Position numbers and translations under genes: made by a program. DNA of 64,000 nt from Conchiformibius kuhniae DSM 17694 (GTDB taxonomy: Bacteria > Pseudomonadota > Gammaproteobacteria > Burkholderiales > Neisseriaceae), in contig NZ_AUAP01000011.1 in NCBI RefSeq assembly GCF_000428785.1, forward strand, positions 14,207 through 78,206. The letters run 5' to 3'. Positions within the stretch are counted from its first letter, which is position 1. Every line of letters starts with the position of its first letter. Shown here one piece after another: positions 34,793 to 45,841 of this stretch. The notes beneath the pieces are model-generated. The model was not told the DNA's origin and did no database searches. It worked only from the letters and a program-made list of their open reading frames with translations.

Positions 34793-35026
34793 ATGCCGCA
34801 AGCCACCTTGTTTAAAAACAACCAAAGCCAAGCCGTGCGCCTGCCTGCCGAAGTACGTTTTGATGCCGAAGTCAAAAAAGTCAATATTCGGGCAGTGGGA
34901 CGTGAGCGCGTTTTAAGTCCGGTAGGGCATTCTTGGGACAGTTTTTTTCTGTCCGGCGAAAGTGTTAGTGAAGATTTTATGGCAGAACGCGATGCGTTTC
35001 CGCCATCTGAACGTGAGACTTGGTAA
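34793..35026 (+). CDS. vapB: VapB-type antitoxin
   Basis: This 77-residue protein has the AbrB/MazE-like swapped-hairpin start ATLFKNNQSQAVRLPAEVRF, followed by a disordered acidic C-terminus that would wrap the toxin. AAGGA precedes the ATG. Its stop (TAA) shares the A of the vapC ATG, so translation is coupled. It neutralises the downstream VapC toxin. Confidence 0.92.
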   Translation: MPQATLFKNNQSQAVRLPAEVRFDAEVKKVNIRAVGRERVLSPVGHSWDSFFLSGESVSEDFMAERDAFPPSERETW

Positions 35027-35424
35027 TGTTGAATTATCTTTTGGATACCAACATCGTGATTTATGTGATGAAACGCCGTCCCTTATCGGTGTTGGACAAA
35101 TTCAACCGCCACGAAAACCGTTTGTGTGTCAGCAGCATTACGGCGGCGGAACTGTTTTACGGCGCAGAAAAAAGCGCGTTTCCAGACCAAAATCTGCGCG
35201 TGGCGGAAGATTTTTTGTCGCGTTTGCAAGTGTTGCCCTACGGCATGAAAGCAGCAGCGCATTTTGGCAATATTGCCGCCGATTTGTCGCGGCGCGGCTG
35301 CATCATCAGCGAAAACGATATGCACATCGCCGCCCATGCCCGCAGCGAAGGTTTGGTATTGGTCAGCAACAATTTGCGCGAATTTGTGCGGGTGGACGGT
35401 TTGCGGACGGAAAATTGGGTGTAA
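35026..35424 (+). CDS. vapC: VapC-type PIN-domain ribonuclease toxin
   Basis: This 132-residue toxin has PIN-domain acids in LLDTNIVIY (D), TAAELFYG (E) and ENDMHIAAHA (D); the usual fourth position reads VSNNLREF. VapC enzymes cut specific tRNAs or rRNA when the antitoxin is degraded; the RNA target here is unknown. ATG 35026 overlaps the vapB stop by one base. The module sits alone between purL and ppk. Confidence 0.93.
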   Translation: MLNYLLDTNIVIYVMKRRPLSVLDKFNRHENRLCVSSITAAELFYGAEKSAFPDQNLRVAEDFLSRLQVLPYGMKAAAHFGNIAADLSRRGCIISENDMHIAAHARSEGLVLVSNNLREFVRVDGLRTENWV

Positions 35425-35487
35425 AAACCCTAACAGCCCCGCTTCGGCTATAATCACAACAAACGACAACACACAAGGAATCCCACC

Positions 35488-37554
35488 ATGTCTGCCGCCG
35501 ATACCCCCGATTTACTCTGCCGCGAAGCCGGTTTGTTGGCTTTCAACCGCCGCGTACTCGCCCAAGCCGAAGACCCGAACGTTCCGCTTTTGGAACGGCT
35601 GCGTTTTTTGTGCATTGTTTCGTCCAATCTCGATGAATTTTTTGAAGTGCGCGTGGCGTATCTGAAACGCGAACTGCGCCAACGTCCCGATGTGCTGCTG
35701 GATTGCGGACAAACGCCCGCCGAAACCCTTGCCCGCGTGTGCGAACAAGCCCGCGATTTAATCCGCGAACAATACCGCCTGTTCAACGAAGTGCTGATTC
35801 CCGAATTGGAACGCGAAAACATCGTTTTCCTGCGCCGCAGCGACTGGACGGCGGCGCAACGCCGTTGGGTGGAACATTATTTCAACCGCGAATTGTTGCC
35901 GGTGCTCACGCCCATCGGTTTGGACGTGGCGCACCCTTTTCCGCGTCCGCTCAACAAATCCTTGAATTTCGTGGTGGAATTGGAAGGCAAAGACGCTTTC
36001 GGACGCGCTTCCGACAAAGCCATCGTGCAAGCCCCGCGCATTTTGCCGCGCATCGTCAGGCTGCCTGAACATTTAAGCGGCGGCGCAGACGTATTCGTAT
36101 TTTTGTCGTCCGTGTTGCACGAATTTGTGCATAAACTTTTTCCGGGCATGAAAGTCAAAGGTTGCCACCAATTCCGTCTCACCCGCGACAGCGCCTTGAT
36201 GGTGGACGAAGACGATTTGAGCAATCTGCGTACCGCCATTCAAAACGAATTGCACGACCGCGACTATGGAGACGGCGTGCGTTTGGAAGTGGCGCAATCT
36301 TGTCCCGAAACCATCAGCAATTTTTTGCTGGAGCAATTCCGTTTGAATCGTGCCGCGCTTTACCGCGTGAACGGCCCCGTCAATCTGGTGCGCCTGAACG
36401 CCGTTCCCGATATGGTGGAACGCCCCGAACTGAAATTTCCGCCGTTTGTGCCGCAACTTGCGCCCGAATGGCATAAAAATACCGATTTGTTCCAACACAT
36501 TGCCCGCGAAGACGTGTTGCTGCACCACCCCTACCAATCGTTTGAACCGATTGTCCGTTTTATCCGCGATGCCGCACACGACCCCGATGTGGTGGCCATC
36601 AAAATGACGATTTACCGCACCGGCACGCATTCGGAATTGGCAAAGGCCTTGATGGCGGCGGCGCGCGCGGGCAAACAAGTTACCGTGGTGGTGGAACTGA
36701 TGGCGCGTTTTGACGAAGCCAATAATGTCGGTTGGGCGGAACGTTTGGAAGAAGCGGGCGCACACGTGGTTTACGGCGTTTACGGCTACAAAGTCCACGC
36801 GAAAATGGCGTTGGTGGTGCGCCGCGAAGACGGCAAACTCAAGCAATACGCGCATTTGGGTACGGGCAATTATCATCAGGGCACGTCCAAAATTTATACC
36901 GATTTCGGTTTGCTGACCGCCGATGCGGACATCACCCGCGATGTGAACGCTTTGTTTATGGAAATCACAGGTTTGGGTCAGGCCACGCGCTTGAAAACGC
37001 TGTATCAAAGCCCGTTTACCCTGCACAAGCGCGTGTTGGACGGCATTGACGGCGAAATCGCCCACGCGCAAGCGGGCAAACCCGCCAAAATCATCGCCAA
37101 AATGAATTCGCTGGTTGAACCGCAGGTGATTCAGGCTTTGTATCGCGCCAGCGCGGCGGGCGTGGACATTGATTTGATTGTGCGCGGTACTTGCGCTTTG
37201 CGTCCGCAAGTGGCTGGACTGTCTGAAAACATCCGCGTGCGCTCGATTATCGGGCGTTTGCTGGAACATTCGCGCGTGTATTATTTTTTGAACGGCGGTA
37301 AGGAAGACGTGTTGATTTCCAGCGCGGACTGGATGGGACGCAATTTTTTCAGCCGCATTGAAACCGCCACGCCCGTGCGCGACCCTGCGCTCAAAGCCCG
37401 CGTGATGGGCGAGGGTTTGCATTTGGCGTTGGCGGACAATGTGAAAGCGTGGCAGATGGACGGGGACGGCAACTACCGCCGCATCGCGCCCGCCGATGGG
37501 GAGCAGGCACAGGGTTTGCAGGAAACGCTGTTGCGGGAATTCGGGTGTTTGTGA
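35488..37554 (+). CDS. ppk: polyphosphate kinase
   Basis: This 688-residue PPK1 makes polyphosphate from ATP. The N-domain starts with LLAFNRRVLAQAEDPNVPLLERLRFL, and the catalytic part has VVELMARFDEANNVGWAERLEEAGAHVVYG and the autophosphorylated histidine in GYKVHAKMALV. A TATAAT at 35449-35454 lies 34 nt upstream of the ATG. A DUS 12-mer (36058-36069) lies inside the gene. Confidence 0.97.
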   Translation: MSAADTPDLLCREAGLLAFNRRVLAQAEDPNVPLLERLRFLCIVSSNLDEFFEVRVAYLKRELRQRPDVLLDCGQTPAETLARVCEQARDLIREQYRLFNEVLIPELERENIVFLRRSDWTAAQRRWVEHYFNRELLPVLTPIGLDVAHPFPRPLNKSLNFVVELEGKDAFGRASDKAIVQAPRILPRIVRLPEHLSGGADVFVFLSSVLHEFVHKLFPGMKVKGCHQFRLTRDSALMVDEDDLSNLRTAIQNELHDRDYGDGVRLEVAQSCPETISNFLLEQFRLNRAALYRVNGPVNLVRLNAVPDMVERPELKFPPFVPQLAPEWHKNTDLFQHIAREDVLLHHPYQSFEPIVRFIRDAAHDPDVVAIKMTIYRTGTHSELAKALMAAARAGKQVTVVVELMARFDEANNVGWAERLEEAGAHVVYGVYGYKVHAKMALVVRREDGKLKQYAHLGTGNYHQGTSKIYTDFGLLTADADITRDVNALFMEITGLGQATRLKTLYQSPFTLHKRVLDGIDGEIAHAQAGKPAKIIAKMNSLVEPQVIQALYRASAAGVDIDLIVRGTCALRPQVAGLSENIRVRSIIGRLLEHSRVYYFLNGGKEDVLISSADWMGRNFFSRIETATPVRDPALKARVMGEGLHLALADNVKAWQMDGDGNYRRIAPADGEQAQGLQETLLREFGCL

Positions 37555-37559
37555 AAGTG

Positions 37560-37574
37560 TTCAGGCAGCCTGAA
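37560..37574. repeat. DNA uptake sequence after ppk
   Basis: TTCAGGCAGCCTGAA follows the ppk stop by 5 nt and is one of two DUS that bracket the NIME-like element. Confidence 0.85.
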
Positions 37575-37587
37575 AGCCGCTCCGTGT

Positions 37588-37695
37588 CCGTCATTCCCGC
37601 GAATGCGGGAATCCAAATTGGATTTTCACAAATCTTTGTTTTATCGGAATTTGCGTTTGTGCGGACTTGGATTCCCGCCTGCGCGGGAATGACGG
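37588..37695. repeat. NIME-like element bounded by inverted dRS3-type repeats
   Basis: CGTCATTCCCGCGAATGCGG followed by GAATCCAA on the left matches TTGGATTCCCGC... CGGGAATGACG on the right as inverted 28-bp blocks, each itself a dyad of the dRS3 type (ATTCCC-N-GGGAAT). The 50-bp core between them is AT-richer and holds no gene. Neisserial intergenic mosaic elements are built the same way. Confidence 0.75.
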
Positions 37696-37703
37696 CGGGA
37701 TTT

Positions 37704-37718
37704 TTCAGGCAGCCTGAA
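37704..37718. repeat. DNA uptake sequence right of the NIME-like element
   Basis: TTCAGGCAGCCTGAA lies between the NIME-like element and the stop of the following minus-strand gene. Confidence 0.85.
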
Positions 37719-37734
37719 AAAAGGGCAAGGCGGT

Positions 37735-38406
37735 TTACGGTTTATCCGCCTGCTTTTCGCGCAAAGCTCGATATTTTCGGGCAAGTTTTTTATTTTCATA
37801 ACGGTTTTGCCGCCAAAATCCCGCCGCCGATTTGACAAAACACACCGTTGCCAGCAGCGTGAAAACCAGTATTGCAGCAGGAAACCACCAAGAACGGCGC
37901 AGACAGCTTGCTATCTCTTCCGGCGTGGCGTGAAGCGCGTATTCGCTGCCGCTTTTGCTTTGGACGAAACGTCCGGAAACCATCAAGCCCCTGATTTCGT
38001 AAATGCCCCAAGAAAAACGTTTGTTGTGAACCATGAATCCGTAAGAAGCCTCTACCGGCACAAAATGCGCACCGGTGGCGGTAAATGTCGGGTTCGCACG
38101 GATACTTTCATGTATGTAGATATCGTCCGTTGTTCTTAAACCAGCTTTGTGAATAATCCCTTGATGCGAAAACTGTAATATTTTGCCGCCCCGATGGCCG
38201 GGCGTTAAGCGGTATTCGGTATTGTCGGCAAGGGAAACCGTTTTGGCGGGAACGCAGCATAAAAACGGCTGGTGGGCTAATGACATAATTCCAAGCAGTA
38301 TCAGGCACAGAACGGAAACAAGCCAAACGAAAAGATGAATGCCTGCCGAATAGCGCGCTACCGGTCGGCGCAAATAACGGCATAGGCTTTTCATGTCTTG
38401 AAACAT
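37735..38406 (-). CDS. hypothetical two-helix membrane protein
   Basis: This protein of about 223 residues has an N-terminal membrane helix (IHLFVWLVSVLCLILLGIMSL), a large presumed periplasmic domain rich in beta-strand patterns, and a C-terminal helix (WWFPAAILVFTLLATVCFV) with a basic cytoplasmic tail. The topology resembles DUF3592-type proteins, but I cannot confirm the family. ATG 38406 (MFQDMKSL) is chosen, with AAGGA 14 nt upstream; 38394 is possible. Function unknown. Confidence 0.65.
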   Translation of the reverse strand: MFQDMKSLCRYLRRPVARYSAGIHLFVWLVSVLCLILLGIMSLAHQPFLCCVPAKTVSLADNTEYRLTPGHRGGKILQFSHQGIIHKAGLRTTDDIYIHESIRANPTFTATGAHFVPVEASYGFMVHNKRFSWGIYEIRGLMVSGRFVQSKSGSEYALHATPEEIASCLRRSWWFPAAILVFTLLATVCFVKSAAGFWRQNRYENKKLARKYRALREKQADKP

Positions 38407-38497
38407 AGATGATTGTTTATCCTTTTGAAAAACAATATTTTGACGCGGCATAAAGCCGCATTCAAGCAAAAAGCTGACTGAAACGGGAAAAACCGTT

Positions 38498-38512
38498 TTC
38501 AGGCAGCCTGAA
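38498..38512. repeat. DNA uptake sequence upstream of the nitroreductase gene
   Basis: TTCAGGCAGCCTGAA is preceded by GAAACGG-GAAAA-ACCGTTTT, a decayed mirror of the DUS pair seen at 46468-46524. Confidence 0.8.
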
Positions 38513-38611
38513 ATGTCGCGGCGGCTTCCTTTGCGGGCATGATTTTTCCCTTTCCAACGGGCAGGATTAAGGCTACACTTGCGCCCGTTTTTGCACACAC
38601 AGATTTCACAA

Positions 38612-39157
38612 ATGGATACTTTGGAGCTTCTCACCACCCGCCGTTCCACCAAAACGCTGACCGCGCCCGCGCCCGATGAATTGCAGTGGGACACGATTTT
38701 GCAGGCAGCCACGCAGGTTCCCGACCACGGGCATCTCACGCCTTGGCGTTTTGTGGTGATACACAGCGCGGCGGGCATGGCGCGTTTTCAGCAGATTTTG
38801 CACGACACCGCCGTGCAGTCGCCGTTTGGCGAAGAAGTGGTGGCGAAAGCGGAGCGGGTCGGCAAAATGGGCCCGAATGTAGCGGCGGTGATTTACAGCC
38901 CGAAAGCGGGCAAGCCGGAATGGGAGCAGAATTTGAGCGCGGGTTGCGCCGCGTATGCGCTTCAGCTTGCCGCCAAAGCGCAGGGCTTTGACAGCGTGTG
39001 GATTTCGGGAATGTGGGTGCATTCGCCCCTGTTGCGGCAGGCGTTTGCTTGCACCGACAAGGAAAAAATCATTGGGCTGATGATGGTCGGCACTTCGCCC
39101 GTTGTGATTGACCAAGCGAAAAACACCGATACGGCGCAGTTTGCCGAGTTTTGGTAG
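38612..39157 (+). CDS. nitroreductase family protein (YdjA-like)
   Basis: This 181-residue flavoprotein has the FMN-binding N-terminus LLTTRRSTKTLTAPAPDE, the ATQVPDHGHLTPWRFVV segment typical of the small YdjA subgroup, and GMWVHSPLLRQAF near the end. The natural substrate of YdjA-type enzymes is not established. ATG 38612 is the family start. Confidence 0.9.
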   Translation: MDTLELLTTRRSTKTLTAPAPDELQWDTILQAATQVPDHGHLTPWRFVVIHSAAGMARFQQILHDTAVQSPFGEEVVAKAERVGKMGPNVAAVIYSPKAGKPEWEQNLSAGCAAYALQLAAKAQGFDSVWISGMWVHSPLLRQAFACTDKEKIIGLMMVGTSPVVIDQAKNTDTAQFAEFW

Positions 39158-39187
39158 GCAAAACGGCACGGTGTGTTTGCCGTGCCG

Positions 39188-39386
39188 TTGGGTGTGTCAT
39201 CAATCGACTGAAAAACCCCGTGCCGTCATGCCCGCGTGGGCGGGAATCCAAAATAAATTGAACAAGCCTTGATGAAACATGGTTGGCAGTTCATCGGGCG
39301 GTGGCTTCCTGCACTCGCGGGCATGACGGTGTGTTTTTATATCAAACTGATTTTCAATGTAAAAGTTTAAATGATGACACGCCTTA
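39188..39386. repeat. MITE-like element, 199 bp, copy 2
   Basis: The left end is TTGGGTGTGTCATCA and the right end, read inward, is TAAGGCGTGTCATCATTT, the same termini as the element at 4266-4617. Internal dRS3-like pieces (CCGTCATGCCCGCG) are also shared. Its last three bases supply the TAA stop of mscL. Confidence 0.7.
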
Positions 39387-39848
39387 GGCTTGTTTTTTCG
39401 CCAGTGCGTCGCGGATTTCGCGCAGCAGCAGCACTTCTTCGCTGGTCGGCGGCGGTGCTTCTTCGGCGGCGGCTTCTTCGGCGTTTTTCAGGGCGGCGTC
39501 TTTGAGCTTGTTAATCAGCTTGACCACAAAGAAAATCGCGGTGGCGACAATCAAAAAGCTGACCACGGTGTTCATAAACAAACCGATGTTCAGCGTTACC
39601 GCGCCGCCGGCTTTGGCGGCTGCCAAAGTTGCGTAGCCGTCTGCGGGCGGATTGGCGCCGTCTTTGAGGGTGATGAACAGGTTGGAAAAGTCCACGCCGC
39701 CCAAAATCAGACCGATGGGGGGCATAATCACATCGTCCACCAAGGATTTGACGATGTTGGAAAAGGATGCGCCCACCACCATGCCCACCGCCAAATCAAT
39801 CACGTTGCCGCGCAGGATAAACGATTTAAATTCTTCTTTAATCGACAT
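39384..39848 (-). CDS. mscL: large-conductance mechanosensitive channel
   Basis: This 154-residue channel has the MscL N-terminus EFKSFILRGNVIDLAVGMVVGASF, the second helix (NIGLFMNTVVSFLIVATAIFFVV) and a charged cytoplasmic tail with EEVLLLREIRDAL. It opens under osmotic downshock. ATG 39848 is the conserved start. The stop codon lies inside the end of the MITE-like element, so insertion may have set the present C-terminus (KKQA). Confidence 0.96.
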   Translation of the reverse strand: MSIKEEFKSFILRGNVIDLAVGMVVGASFSNIVKSLVDDVIMPPIGLILGGVDFSNLFITLKDGANPPADGYATLAAAKAGGAVTLNIGLFMNTVVSFLIVATAIFFVVKLINKLKDAALKNAEEAAAEEAPPPTSEEVLLLREIRDALAKKQA

Positions 39849-39938
39849 TGTTTGTTGTCCGTACAAAAGGAAAAAGATACCGTTCGGCGCAAGCGCCCGC
39901 CAAGCGGTGCAGTTGCGCCGGACGGCGTGTCGGTATGA

Positions 39939-40247
39939 TTATTTTTTTGATGATTTTTTGGCGGGTTTGGCTGCCGGCACAAGGGCGTCTTTCAAGGTTT
40001 TTCCGGGCTTGAATTTTGGCACGCGTGCGGCGGGAATGGTAATCGGCTCTTTGGTTTTGGGGTTCAGACCTTGTCGTTCGGCGCGTTCTGCCACGCTGAA
40101 CGAACCAAAGCCCACCAGTGTAATCATGTCGCCTTTTTGCAAGGTGTCTTTGACCACGTTGGTAAACGCGTCCAAGGCTTTGCCCGCATCGGCTTTGCTC
40201 AAGCCCGATTCTTGGGCGATGGCGTCAATCAGTTCTGATTTGTTCAT
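39939..40247 (-). CDS. hup: HU-family DNA-binding protein
   Basis: This 102-residue protein has the HU signature GFGSFSVAERAERQGLNPKTKEPI and an additional lysine-rich tail (PAAKPAKKSSKK). It bends and compacts DNA. ATG 40247 (MNKSELIDAI) is used; the longer frame upstream is not conserved. It lies downstream of lon on the same strand, separated by the lon terminator. Confidence 0.95.
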   Translation of the reverse strand: MNKSELIDAIAQESGLSKADAGKALDAFTNVVKDTLQKGDMITLVGFGSFSVAERAERQGLNPKTKEPITIPAARVPKFKPGKTLKDALVPAAKPAKKSSKK

Positions 40248-40414
40248 AATGTTTTCCCTTTCTGTTTGGGTAAAATGGGTGGAGGATGTTTGCGGTTTGC
40301 GCGGGTGTTGCGGCACGCGGCGCGTCCGTCAAACGGGTGCGTCAAGCGCAACGGCACATGATGCGGCCGTTTCGCTTTATATCAAGCGGGAAAAAGCCGT
40401 GTCAAGCACTATCA

Positions 40415-40450
40415 CGGGGCGGTGCGGCATTTTTTGACCGCACCGCCCCG
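40415..40450 (-). terminator. terminator-like hairpin downstream of lon
   Basis: A perfect 13-bp GC-rich stem (40415-40427 with 40438-40450) with a 10-nt loop lies 14 bp past the lon stop. The T-run is weak on the minus strand. Confidence 0.65.
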
Positions 40451-40463
40451 TTTACAACACAAA

Positions 40464-42884
<2,421 letters not shown>

Positions 42885-43008
42885 GAAAACAGTCTCGCGG
42901 AAAAAACAGAAAGGGCAAATGGGGGCGGAAAACGCGATTTCAAGAGACAACGGCACGCCCGTTTGCATGCCGTCCGTTTCCGCCTGACGGCAAGACGGAC
43001 GGACGCGG

Positions 43009-43125
43009 TTGGGGGGTGTCATCAAGTGCTTCAAAAGGTCTTTGCACCGTCATTCGCGGGAATGACGGTGTTTTGCATCATGATGGTTTTTCAGTGTGAA
43101 ATTGAAATAATAATGACGCGTCCTA
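43009..43125. repeat. MITE-like element, about 117 bp, copy 3 (short)
   Basis: The left end GGGGGTGTCATCA and the right end, read inward TAGGACGCGTCATTATT, match the family ends, with one dRS3-like TTCGCGGGAATGACGG core. The final bases supply the TAG stop of the adjacent ABC transporter ATPase gene. Confidence 0.6.
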
Positions 43126-43869
43126 CAGGGCGATGCGGCTTAAAAACGCACGGGTGCGCTCGTGTTTGGGTTCGCGGAACAAATCATCGGGAAAGCCTTT
43201 TTCCACGATTTTGCCTTCGTCCATCACCACCACCACATCGGCAACGTCCAAAGCAAATTGGATTTCGTGGGTAACCACCAGCATGGTGCGTCCTTCGTTT
43301 GCCAAGTCTTTCATGGTTTTGAGTACGTCTTGCACCAATTCGGGGTCGAGGGCGGAGGTGGGTTCGTCAAACAGCATCAGCTCGGGCTGTAGGGCAAGGG
43401 CGCGGGCGATGCCGACACGCTGTTGTTGTCCGCCGGAAAGCTGTTCGGGATAGAGCGAGGCTTTGTCTGCCAAGCCGACTTTTTCCAGCAGCTCCGATGC
43501 CTGCAAACGGGCTTCTACGGGCGATTTGCCCTGTACTTGCACGGGCGCTTCCATCACGTTTTCCAAAGCGGTTTTGTGCGGAAACAGGTTGTATTGCTGA
43601 AACACCATGCCCGAGCGGCGGCGCAGTGCCAAAATTTGGTTTTGGTCGGGCATGCGGGCGAAATCCACCAGCAGGGGCGGCGGGGCTTCAAATTCGATGC
43701 TGCCCTGTTCGGGTACTTCCAAGGCGTTCAGGCAGCGCAGGAAGGTGGTTTTGCCCGAGCCGGAAGGCCCCAAAATCACCACCACTTGTCCTTTGATGAT
43801 GTCCAAGTCGATGCCGTCCAAAATGGTGTCGAAGCCGAAGCGTTTGTGAATGTTTCTGATTTTAATCAT
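43123..43869 (-). CDS. polar amino acid ABC transporter ATP-binding protein
   Basis: This 248-residue ATPase has Walker A GPSGSGKTTF, the ABC signature LSGGQQQRVGIARAL, Walker B LMLFDEPTSALDP, and the LVVTHEIQFA switch histidine of the polar amino acid subgroup. It powers the transporter with the permease 15 nt upstream and the binding protein. The TAG stop falls within the end of a MITE-like element. Confidence 0.94.
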   Translation of the reverse strand: MIKIRNIHKRFGFDTILDGIDLDIIKGQVVVILGPSGSGKTTFLRCLNALEVPEQGSIEFEAPPPLLVDFARMPDQNQILALRRRSGMVFQQYNLFPHKTALENVMEAPVQVQGKSPVEARLQASELLEKVGLADKASLYPEQLSGGQQQRVGIARALALQPELMLFDEPTSALDPELVQDVLKTMKDLANEGRTMLVVTHEIQFALDVADVVVVMDEGKIVEKGFPDDLFREPKHERTRAFLSRIAL

Positions 43870-43884
43870 GTGCTTTTCCCTGTA

Positions 43885-44601
43885 TCAACGCACGGTGTGG
43901 CGGCTGAAGCGTTGTTCCAGCCGTGCCTGTATCCAAAACAAAATCCAGCAAAAACACCAGTACATCAGTCCTGCCTGTATGTATACGGGCAAAAAGTCGT
44001 AGCGGGCGTTGGCGTATTGTTGTGCCACGCGGAACATTTCGGTTACGGTAACGAAGCTTGCCAGCGAGGTGTCTTTAAACAGGGCGATGAATGAGTTGCT
44101 CAGGGGCGGTACGGCAACGCGGAAGGCTTGCGGGGCGATGATGCGGCGGAAGGTTTGGATGTGGGTCATGCCGATGGAGTAGCCCGCTTCCCATTGTCCT
44201 TTCGGCACAGATAAGATGGCGGCGCGTACGGTTTCCGAGCCGTAGGCACCCACGTTTAGCGAAAAGCCGATGATGGCGGCGGGAATGGGGTTGATGTACA
44301 CGCCGATGGCGGGCAGGCCGTAAAACACCACGCAAATCTGCACCAGCATGGGCGTGCCGCGAATGATGGAAATGTACACCTTGCACACTGCCAATAAAAA
44401 GCGGTGCAGACGGGTACGCGCAGGGCTGATGCGCAACAGCGCCACCGCCACCGCAATCACCATGCCGATGGCGAACGATGCCACCGCCAAAGGCACGGAC
44501 ACCAAAATGCCCGCTTTCAGCATCGGCCAAAACGCGCTCATCACCAAATCGGCACGCGCTTCGCTCATAAACGGCAGGGCGGCCAAAAGACTGTTCAACA
44601 C
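43885..44601 (-). CDS. polar amino acid ABC transporter permease
   Basis: This 238-residue HisM-type permease has several membrane helices and the cytoplasmic loop SVPKGQWEAGYSIGMTHIQTFRRIIAPQAF that couples to the ATPase. Start is GTG 44601 (AGAGAG about 9 nt upstream); ATG 44568 is possible. It lies between the binding protein and ATPase genes. Confidence 0.93.
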   Translation of the reverse strand: MLNSLLAALPFMSEARADLVMSAFWPMLKAGILVSVPLAVASFAIGMVIAVAVALLRISPARTRLHRFLLAVCKVYISIIRGTPMLVQICVVFYGLPAIGVYINPIPAAIIGFSLNVGAYGSETVRAAILSVPKGQWEAGYSIGMTHIQTFRRIIAPQAFRVAVPPLSNSFIALFKDTSLASFVTVTEMFRVAQQYANARYDFLPVYIQAGLMYWCFCWILFWIQARLEQRFSRHTVR

Positions 44602-44762
44602 GGAAGATTCTCTCTTGTTTGGGCAGATAAAAGGGCGATTTTACGTTAAATCGGGGGCAAAAGTCATGTTTTGTGCGCGGGGCGGGTGCGGGCGGCGGCG
44701 AAAGCGCGACAAAAACGCGGATTGCCCTGTGCGGCGGCAATCCGCGCTGCGGCATGCCTTGT

Positions 44763-45602
44763 TTATTTGACGCTGACGTCGGTGCCGAAAAATTCTTGGC
44801 TGAGTTTTTTCAAGGTGCCGTCCTGATGCAGTTCATTCATGGCGGCGTTGATTTTTTCCAGTGCTTCGCCGTTGCCCTTGTTCAACACCAAGCCTGCGCC
44901 GACTTTTTTGTCGCCGCCCGCCTGCCACACGGTTTTCAAGCCCGATTCGGGGTTTTTCTTCAAATAATCGAGCAGGGCGAGCGAGTCGTTGAGGGTCAAA
45001 TCGGCGCGTTTTTGCTGCACCAGCAACAGCGCTTGCGCCATGCCGTCCACCGGCACGATTTTGGCTTTTGCCGCCACCGCCATTTCGCCGTAGTTGCTGC
45101 TCAGGGTTTGCGCCGCGCTCAAGCCTTTGATGTCGTCAAGGCTGCTGATGCGGGTTTCATCGTTGCGGGCGAGCATCATCGGGCCGCTCCAGCTATACGG
45201 CTCGGACTTGTCAAACGTTTCCTGACGCTCGGGCGTGGTCAGCGCGACTTGGTTGGCAACCATGTCGAAACGCCCGCCCTTCAAGCCCGCCAGCATCGCG
45301 TCCCACTGCGTTTCGCGGAATTCCACCTGCACGCCCAATTTGGCGGCGACGGCGCGGGTAACTTCCACATCGTAGCCCGTCAGCTTGCCGCTTTCATCGT
45401 GGTAGGTGAAGGGCGCATAAGTGCCTTCCGTGCCGACCGTAATCGTGCCTTTTTGCTCGATGCGCTCCATTAGGCTGCCCTCAGGATGGGCGGGTGCGGC
45501 GGAAACGGACGGTGCGGAAGCGGCGGGCGCGGCATTTTGCTGTTGTCCGCAAGCGGTCAGTGCCACAGTCAAAGCGGCGGGGACAAGGGTTTTGTACAAC
45601 AT
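44763..45602 (-). CDS. amino acid ABC transporter substrate-binding lipoprotein
   Basis: This 279-residue lipoprotein has a signal peptide with lipobox LTAC, then a type II binding fold: ITVGTEGTYAPFTYHDESGKLTGYDVEVTRAV near the start, with FDMVANQVALTTPERQ in the middle. The pattern fits cystine or other polar amino acid transporters (TcyJ/FliY-like), but specificity is uncertain. ATG 45602. It is the first gene of the minus-strand transporter operon, with 160 bp before the permease. Confidence 0.9.
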   Translation of the reverse strand: MLYKTLVPAALTVALTACGQQQNAAPAASAPSVSAAPAHPEGSLMERIEQKGTITVGTEGTYAPFTYHDESGKLTGYDVEVTRAVAAKLGVQVEFRETQWDAMLAGLKGGRFDMVANQVALTTPERQETFDKSEPYSWSGPMMLARNDETRISSLDDIKGLSAAQTLSSNYGEMAVAAKAKIVPVDGMAQALLLVQQKRADLTLNDSLALLDYLKKNPESGLKTVWQAGGDKKVGAGLVLNKGNGEALEKINAAMNELHQDGTLKKLSQEFFGTDVSVK

Positions 45603-45841
45603 ATTTTTTCCTGATGCGTGGCTAAAACGGCGTATTCTAGGGGAAAACGTTTCGGGCGGTAAATAAATTGCGCTTATATGCTTCATGCGCTTTTGCGGCA
45701 AACTGGCTCGGATTCTGATTTATAATATTGGTTTTTATGGATTATTTTTGCAAAGCGGCTTGACGTTTGCCGTTTTGCCGTGCTAAATTTCCCGCTTTGT
45801 AAGCAACAGCAGCCCCGCACATCGGGGCAGAAAGATGGAAT

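Noticed and set aside
42885..43034. 50-residue N-terminal extension of Lon
   Set aside because: It runs into the MITE-like element and lacks LON-domain similarity; MSTHFDES is the conserved start.
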